A model generated the notes under the pieces. That model saw only the letters and a list, made by a program, of their open reading frames with translations. It was not told the origin of the DNA and did no database searches. Source: Eumeta japonica (taxonomy: Eukaryota; Arthropoda; Insecta; Lepidoptera; Psychidae). From it: 64,000 bases of DNA. Positions within the stretch are counted from its first letter, which is position 1. Every line of letters begins with the position of its first letter. Made by a program: the position numbers and the translations under genes. Of this stretch, positions 53,201 to 62,200 are shown piece after piece. Location of the stretch: positions 124,001 to 188,000 of the forward strand of contig BGZK01001021.1 in the NCBI GenBank assembly GCA_005406025.1, read 5' to 3'.

Positions 53201-56200
53201 AAACGGCGAGCGAGAGGCGGCGCCCACGTTCCGACTCCCGCGATATTTCCAAAATAGATTGCATCAAATTTGCGTTGTTTACTCGGACCTGGAGCCAGTC
53301 CGCGTACGCCCGTCGAACGAAACGTGCTCTTCTACTCCTCTCTAAGGCATACCGGAGATAACTTGACCGCGACGCAGCAATGGCGCTGTTCCCCAACGGG
53401 TACCAGGACCCCATGCATCCGGAGGAGGAAGTCGTCACCAACTGGGTGCGTTCTATGAACCGTTATATATACCGTGAAAGGGAAGTTCTCCTCGCGAGTT
53501 CTGTGCTCCTTGTGCTATTACAGCTATTTCGGCGCTTCGCAAGCGCACCGCTAATTTTGGCGCACTTGGACCGAACGCGTTTTGTGTTACGAGACATACG
53601 TGTGATGTAATACGAGTTTTTTCCACTGGCGGCGCGTGTTAACGTTTCGTATTCCCGACACGTTAGGGAAATATGTAAGCACCGAATGTGCCTAAAGCGC
53701 ATGCGTATTTGTATGCTGTTGCACTAAAAAACATTTAGGTATTACGGCGAATGATGTTGTCACACTTATTAATTGATAAATGCACAAATTAACGTTTGAA
53801 GGGTTACTTCCTATTACATCATTCGGGTATTTTTTCGTTAAGCGACCTTGTCAGCTTTCGATGTATTTTAAATATTTTTCATTACTAAATATTCACAACT
53901 GAATATTTTTTAAATATTCTTCCTTTAGAGACTTAGTTTATATCGATTTATGTAAAACCAATAGCCATTACCAATAATAATAATTCTTTATATGTCCTCT
54001 GATGAGTTAGCGTCTGATTATTTTATTGAGGATTTCCAAAAAAAACACTCAAGTTTCACCACCGAATTGTATCGCATCGTAAAATGCATCACAATCGATA
54101 AGGAATGATGGAGCAATAAATAGATTTTACAATTTTACTTATAACTATAAAGCTTTGACATAAATATCAAAATTCATTCAACGAGACGTACTAAATTTTG
54201 AAATCAAAATGAACATCTTAAGTGAACATCTTGAGTTATACACTCGCTTTTACATAAACCGATTTGTCCACGGCCATCGCCTCGTAAAAGTACAAGATAA
54301 GTCGTAAATCATCCAAATTAAAATGTCGAAATAATCCGCCGGCCCTTCTGGCCGAGGCTGAGCGGTTTATATATAATTTAATATAAATCGAAAACAGCTG
54401 TAAGAATTATTTTAGTCCCAATGCCGCGCGTCACAAAATTCCCGACACCCGCCGACTGAAGTTTCCACCGTGCGATAGGCTTTAGTGGCGTGGGCGTTCC
54501 ATTATTTTACGCTGATTGGTATTGCGTATTACGGACTTCCGATGACGACCGCCATCACGTGGATGTTAACTCAGTAGAGTCTTATTACTTTGAGTGTGTG
54601 TACGTTTATGCATGGCTGTCTCTAAGATACAGGCTCGAACGATTTATAGTTTATTTCTATAAAAAAATATATATGTCTAAAAACGTTATAAAAAAATCTA
54701 AACGTCGCTTTATTTAGCGCCACTTCGTAGAGTATTGGGGTACTTACGTCGTCGCTATGCCATTAGTTGTCAACAACAATTAACACTATGCGAAATACAT
54801 TTGAGTAGTCAAGTACTTTGATGATGTATATAAAGTACCTGAGTGAGTAGTCAGGTACTTTATATAAAACATCATGACAATACATTATAAATATTTAGAA
54901 AGAGACAGAGAGCAATAAATTGAAGCACAATACCTAAACGATGAGTATTTTTAAAAACTAAACATATAGATTCTGTTAGCCTTAAATTTTTGTAATGATA
55001 TTTCTTAAAGATGTTCCGACACGTTGATCATATTTCTAAACTGGATAATTGGAAAGAAAACTAACTTTAATTGTAATATTGGTATCTAAATCAAGGATCA
55101 TGGAAATAAAAATTTCATGTAACCGTCTAATAGCTTCTTATAATTGTAAAAACAAAGAGAAACACCAAACTGTTTTGATTAGATAATTTACGGTTGCTAA
55201 CGCGGAAAATCGTGAAAACGGCATGGATGTGTCATACTTATTTTAAATTATATCATAAAAATTAATGTACAATATACATTTAAAATATTTGAATATTTAC
55301 AATGCATTCGAATAAAGTGGCAATAGAATAATTTTGGATCATTTTTTTATGAATAATACGTTAATACTAATGATTTCTTTTAAATGTCTCATTTCGTTGT
55401 AATTTGTTTTTTTATTTAAATGTTATAGACGTCACAAATATTAATGAAAACAATCAAAAGTATGTATAATCGAATAAGAAGATCAGTTGTGAATATAAGT
55501 TCTTCACGTAAACTTAGAAATATATATACGATAAACAATATTTCCTTTCTGACCTACTATTTTCCTAGTGCCTACTATTTTGCAACATTCGAATGTTCCA
55601 TAATGCGAAAGGAAAAAGCGGGAACTTTTTACGGTCACTGCGCAGTCCGGTAGTCACACCCGTCATAATTCTCATAGATATAAAGCAATTAAATAAAATG
55701 GTATGGTCATTCAAACACGAATTTTCATAAAGATTTAAAATTATAGTACAATATAGCACAATCACAGTAACATAGCACAATAAGTAATGTACACACGCAC
55801 CTAAATAAAATAATTTTATTTCTAAATTATTTTTTTTTAGATTTCGTGCACAAAGAAATAAAGACAACAACGAAACCCTTTACGACATACTCGTATCTGT
55901 CTGTCTGTAACAATTAACGCTCTACGTAAACCATTTTCTTTATTGTTATTGATAAAGTCACACCTATTTCTCCAAAGAGTACGTAGTGGCCAAAGATCTC
56001 CACATGGTACGACCTTTGCACACCACTCTCGCTTCACTGAAAATCGTCATTCGTATCGTGCAAGCTCGTCGGTTTCGACTGCTTAAAATTTGCCCTTTCT
56101 GTAATGTGCCACCGATTTATCTGCATAAGTTTTTCTACAGCGACCCTTGCCTACCCTTCCATAACACACGTTCGCTATAAAGGGTTTTTTGTATATCTAC

Positions 56201-59200
56201 TTACATTCATCCTTATGCAAATAAAAACTATTTTAATAATTTAACTGTATTATGATTCCTACAGTATTAAAATACACAAGAAGTCATCGTAAAACATTCA
56301 CATAACTGATCAATTAACTACGAGAAGCGACGTTTTAATAACGCCAGATGAAACAATTACCTGCCTAGTCCAACTGAAATGGGGATATTTCAAATAATGC
56401 TACTTCTATACATAGAAGTTACAGTTCTTTTAAAGTATTAATTATAACAAGATTATTTGTGTTTTTCGCTATAACAATTTTAGAAGCAGGCAAATAGAGA
56501 TTTTTTGTAATCATCTATCTTTGAAGGGACTTTTTTATACGAAGAACATAGAAACGATCACAGTTCAAAAGATTTATAGATATTGGGTAAAAAGATATTA
56601 AAAGATTAATTACTTTTTAATAGTTAAATTCATAGCATAGAGATGTTTGAAATCTCACAAAAAAAAATGTACATGTGTATTTATCATAGAAGAGTAAAAG
56701 AGAAAGGAGGAGATCACTAAATAAATATGATAGAGACGGAATCCTGTGTTGGCAAGTCCGACACACACTTGACCATCCTTTGTCGTAAACAGGGATTTAT
56801 TTCGATATCACACAAATGAACCTTCTCTTTCGCTCACCCACAAATGACCTTCAAATACTCATGAATCTCCAAACATTACTTTTCATATAAAGTGACTTAT
56901 GCTTATCAAAATGTATACTTTTTATCTAAGAGCATTTAAATGATGAAAAATAAAACAGGCTTAACTTCCTTAGAATTGCGTGAAATTTGAAAAAAGTGAC
57001 TAATGTCCAAGAAATGTTTATATAATTTACGATTGAACAATATTTGATGACAAAAATATAAATAATTCTTGAATTCTATTCAAGCTTTCCCATTTATTAT
57101 TTTTTGCATTATTTCATACACGTGTTTGGCATTTTAAGACATATTACATTTATTAGTGTTGCTTAACATGCAATATCATTTCTTTACCCATCTAAGTGAC
57201 TGTCTGTTACAACCGATTGCTCCCGAAATTATTTGATAAGAAGTTCTTAATACGAGAAAAAGCTTTATACGATTCCAATAGCACAATTCAAAATTTTTTT
57301 GAAAAAATAATCTCTTAAATTAGGTAACCCTTACAAGGTATACATAAATTGCGACTTCTGTTGAATGGTTGCCTTTTATATGATTTTTTTACCATAAAGT
57401 AAAAATCGTAGCTGATAGAAACCGAGACTACTACCGCAGCTTTTACTATTTCGTGACTACGCTGAATCCTTGCAAAATAATAATATTGGGTCAGGTGAAA
57501 GTACATTAGGATCTTTATGCTAACAATTTTTATATTCCTTAATTCGGCCGCATCCATCATACCCAAATTTAACACTATCCGTAGTGATTGGGCCCATGTG
57601 GAAGGTTGTGAAGTTAAAAACGTCGATAGTCGCGGTCGGTGTCAGAACTTTGGCTGTACTGGTTCGAGCAGATCACTGTTTTCCGGGCTTCCTTTTCACT
57701 TGTACGATAGAAACGATCTTCTCCGTTCTAGAAAATCGTTTTGGTGATTTGGTCAGGATCAAACCTTTATTTTCGATCTTTCTTTGTTGCCAATGATAAA
57801 TTTCAATCGACGCCGTAAATTTATTGATACGAAAAGCGGATTATTTTAAAAATAAAACCGTAGTAAATATTTTATTCTTTGAAATGAATTTCCTTAAATG
57901 CAAACGTATCGAATAGTCTCGACGCTAGATTACTTTAAACTGAGCAGGGATCTTTCAACACCCCATTTTCGGTACTCGCTTGCAAGGCCTGTGACGCCAT
58001 CGCGGAAGGTGGAGAAACGGTCAAGCGCATGCTTTTGTCTTGTCGTCAGATGGATCTTCACAACGATATAGCTTTCGTTTTTCGTAATTTTTAAACTTCA
58101 ACAGTTGGAAGCTTTCAAAAGTTTAAATTCTTTTGTGTCATATTTTTTCTGGAACGCCCGCCGTTGCAACGAGGAAGACGTTCATCTCAATCTGAACTAA
58201 TACGACTTACAATGGATAGTTTTTGAACGTGTTTCGTATAGTAATAAATTCACGTAATTTGTCAATATATTTTGATATATGTCTATAAAAAAAATGTAGT
58301 CGGTTAGAGCATACTAACAGCGCAGTTCCTATTCGTTCCTCTCCGCCGTCGCTGAAACCCCCATTTCTATCTGACACGTCGTCTGGGGACTTCGTAGATA
58401 AGATCACATTAGATATAGGTAGCGCAATAAATTTCGCCTCCGTGTAAATGTCGGCTCTCGATCCTCATCGGTTCGCGGAGTGGCGACCAAAGTGGCGGAT
58501 TGCGTCAGTAGTTACTCACGCGCACGAAAATAAAACGCGCAAGCGCACGACGACGTTGCCGGCGATTCTCGTTGCTCACAACAGAGCACGGTGCTTGTGT
58601 AAACTTCCCCTATTCTAGGAAGGTTGACGGAGTAATTCCGCGTTGCGCGCAGCAATAATTTGTCGACGAAACGAAACGTACCGTAGACAATATTTTCAAT
58701 GACTGTTATGATATCGGTATGTCAATATAAGAAGAATGAGCAGTCAATTCTAGAACTAGCAATGTTTATATCAATGTATATCATTTCAATTTTATGGTGG
58801 AACGTGAAACCGAAATTATACGTATATATTATATAATTATACGTATATATAATTATACGTATATATATATATATATGCATTATCGACGGGATACTTATAC
58901 TGCGTTCCATGATTGTTTGTACTTATTTTCTTTATTTTCTAATTCTGAGGCTCACGTTTCTTTGGAAAACTATCCAGATGATGATTTTTACAATTTCAAT
59001 AAGATTTATATATATAAACAGTAATAGCTGCGAAGTGTTAATGTTATGTTGATGCGGATGTTAACAACAAGTCGTCAACACGTCCGCCTGTAAACCGCGA
59101 AGAAGCGAGTTCGAGCCCGAAAGATTTACACAGCTGAATGTTTTTTTTTCAACTCATATACAGATTACAAATATCAATATATTTTCCTGCTTTAACTGTG

Positions 59201-62200
59201 AAAGAAACCATCTCAATCTTGCATCCTAGGGAATTTATTAGAATCTGAAAATCTCGTTAGCGACCTCCAACCCACAGGGAGCCAGCGTGACCTCGAGACC
59301 TCAAGATTCGACTCCCTCGACCTAAAATAAAGAGAGGGGATGCCTATGCATCAAAAATCTGGCAACGGTATTGTCTTCATATAGAAGACGGCATAGTATA
59401 ACATTTGACACGTATGACAGTTGACGTACACCTACTGTCAACTGTCAAGCGTATTACTAGCGTGTACAACTCATATTAAATTCTATTGCAGTGGATCCAG
59501 CACGACACCCTTAAGAACAGTGTTTCCATAGCCTATAGAAATTTCATATTAGCCCATAGAAAAGAAAAGAAAAATCCTTTTCATTCTTTTCATTGGCGCG
59601 AGGAGATAACTTGTATAGGCATATTCTTCACTAGGGCGTCGCGCTAGATCCGCCGAATGGAGTTTAATACTAGTTTTACGCCCTAGCAAAACGTTTGACA
59701 GTTGACAGTATAGATAAACATAGACGGCGCATGATACATATAAGTATGCCAAAGCATATGTTTTATTGTTCGCTCATATATAATTTGAGATAGTGAAACT
59801 ACCTCGGAAGCTTAGTTAAAACTTGCAATTTGACTAGCATATTCTGGGACACGTGTGGGCAGCTACAATTTTGTGCTACGATAAATTACCCGAAGCCGTC
59901 CCCGCGTTCTGGAGGTAGTACGCTTCATAAATACAGCCAAGTTTCCACAAAAATTGTAACATGTGTGAAACGACCTCGGACAGACGGAAGCGACTCATTT
60001 TATAATTTATTTATTTTTATTTATAAGCACGCGCCTGCATATTTCTCACATACCTGTCTAGCTTCACTAATATCTTGTTTCATGCAAGCTCGTCGATTTC
60101 GGTTTCTGAAAATTTTACCCTTTTTTAATAAACTCACGATTGGAGTTACATAAGATCTTCTAGATTGTCACTTGTCGACCCTTCCATCACACGCATGCGC
60201 TCTGTGCTATTTTTTTGGCGGTCCATTTTCACGTTTGTCAGTTTTTTTCATGACGCCTTGTCACTTTCAGTCTCGCATATGTTACAAAAAGTTAAGTTAG
60301 AAGCCATAAGAAAGACGTCTGACCACAAATCGATAGCGGAACAACCGTAAGGTCAAAATATCAGGAGATTTGTGAGAGCAAAAGAGCTAAATCTCGCTTG
60401 AGTAAAATAAGTTTATGTTGAGGTACTTTGTCTGTCTTGAAACGACGCATAAAAGTAGACTGACAATGGAAATTTTTACAGCGAATGTGTGAGATGGAAG
60501 GGTCGCCCTGGATCTTTTGCAGCTTTAATCGGCGGTTTATTAAAGATCGGTAAAAGTTTGAGCATTCTAAACCGACGAGCTTTCGTGTAACGAATGATGG
60601 ATATCTACGAAACGAGAAAGATATGGAAAAATCGTACCATGTGGAAATCTGTGGTCGCTACCTACCCCTTTGAAACGGGTTACGGGATGACGCTGAGGTT
60701 TTCTATGGCGCATGGGAGCCTCTTCAAGAATTGCACTTTATAATCATTTCTATTATTTGCGATGACTCCTATTATACCATCAGTACACAAAACCTTCCAA
60801 AACTGCAACTAGCTCTATATTTCATATTGTAATTAAAATTGAGGCCTGTAACAAATGGCCAGGCGGGCATCGTAGGGTTACTGACAGGGCTCCATTTGAA
60901 ACTCTTTTCAGTACAAATCCTAAAAACAAGGACGGATTCAGGCAGTCATGAGAGTCATGACCCCCTAAATCCGTCCTGCGCTGGATCTTTGTCTTACTAT
61001 TGTACTTGAATTAGAGTCAGTCCTGACTAAACCTCGAATGTGTAGTCACAGATATTCGAGTCAGTGGAAAGTTCTCCGCTAACACGAAGGCTGGATCCGC
61101 TCGTGCCTAAAAAACGTAGCCTCCTTTAAAAATCATTGCGCAAGAACTACTAAAAAGTAGCTATCATATCTAGAATTGCCACGAAAAATCATTCTAAATT
61201 CAATCTTTCCAAAATTGATTACAGAAGATCACTGGAACAATTGTATGATTACTTTTTGTTTATTATAAATAAATAAGATCAATTAATGTCTAATTGACTA
61301 ACGAAATGAGCATACTAACATGGTAAATTAATTTTCATTGAAGTTTGTATGTTTACTTAATGGACACTCCCGATATAATTCGTAATCTATTTTCTCACAT
61401 GGCAAAACCTATCAAAACCCTTACATTCCGTACCCATATTGGTAGTCTGCGGATAGTTTTAGAAATATTGCATTAATTGCAATTTAGGAAAAAGAAAACA
61501 TAAATTACTTTTCAAGAAAGAAAGTTTCGTGTCCAAATATTTAGTCTTTTCAGCGGTAGCAACACATTTTTTGGGATAATAAAACAGGTGTAATCTGCAA
61601 AACGGCGATTTCGCGGGAGTCAACACCGCGAAATCAAATATTACAAGAGAAATATCATACAATATTCCACCCTGTTTCCTGCATATAAGGAAATCTATGG
61701 TATGCTGTCGCGCCTGCGTTGTTCCTGCTCGCGCGACGTTCTGATCAGTTGTTGTGTTACGAACGCTTTAAGTCCGAACCGGCGCTTAATGTATCGTTAT
61801 ACATTACGCTAAAACTTGTCTACTTGTTCCCCAGTAAATTATATAATTGAAATTTTACGCGATTTTATTGCAGCCCTACCGCACGACCCCGCTGGTGCTG
61901 CCCGGAGCTAAGGTGCGCCGCGAACCGGGCCCCACCGAAAGCTACCTGCGCCATCATCCCAATCCGTCGATGCGGGCGCCGCCGCATCACGACTACCGCG
62001 ACACCCTCATGAAACAGAAGGTACGGCTGTCCTAAGGGATGAACGGACTCCATACGTCACGAAAATGACGACGCGAATAAACAAGTTGACCTTGCTAAAA
62101 GTTTGCCACTAAGGCTGGGCTATAGCCAACCAAATCGATTTTCTACTAAATGACACGATCAGTTTACACCCATGTAATGTTCTCTATACCAACAGTACAT

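Larger units (their letters stand above)
43922..61873. other. Zasp intron 5, 18 kb
   Basis: Besides the listed elements it holds the internal promoter at 53 kb and a CpG-rich patch at 58440-58660. Stretches such as 45400-46330, 48000-49100, 51700-52200, 53900-54780, 56200-57300 and 60700-61870 are AT-rich with no feature that I recognise. Other small exons could be hidden here. Confidence 0.5.

Noticed and set aside
57540..57800. Stretch that looks like an old transposon (GATTGGGCCCATGTGGAAGG)
   Set aside because: It has the feel of a decayed repeat, but I could not assign any family or ends.
59484..59640. Possible Zasp exon after an acceptor TTCTATTGCAG
   Set aside because: The open reading (WIQHDTLKNSVSIAYRNF) has no clear donor in a fitting phase and looks AT-rich and non-conserved.
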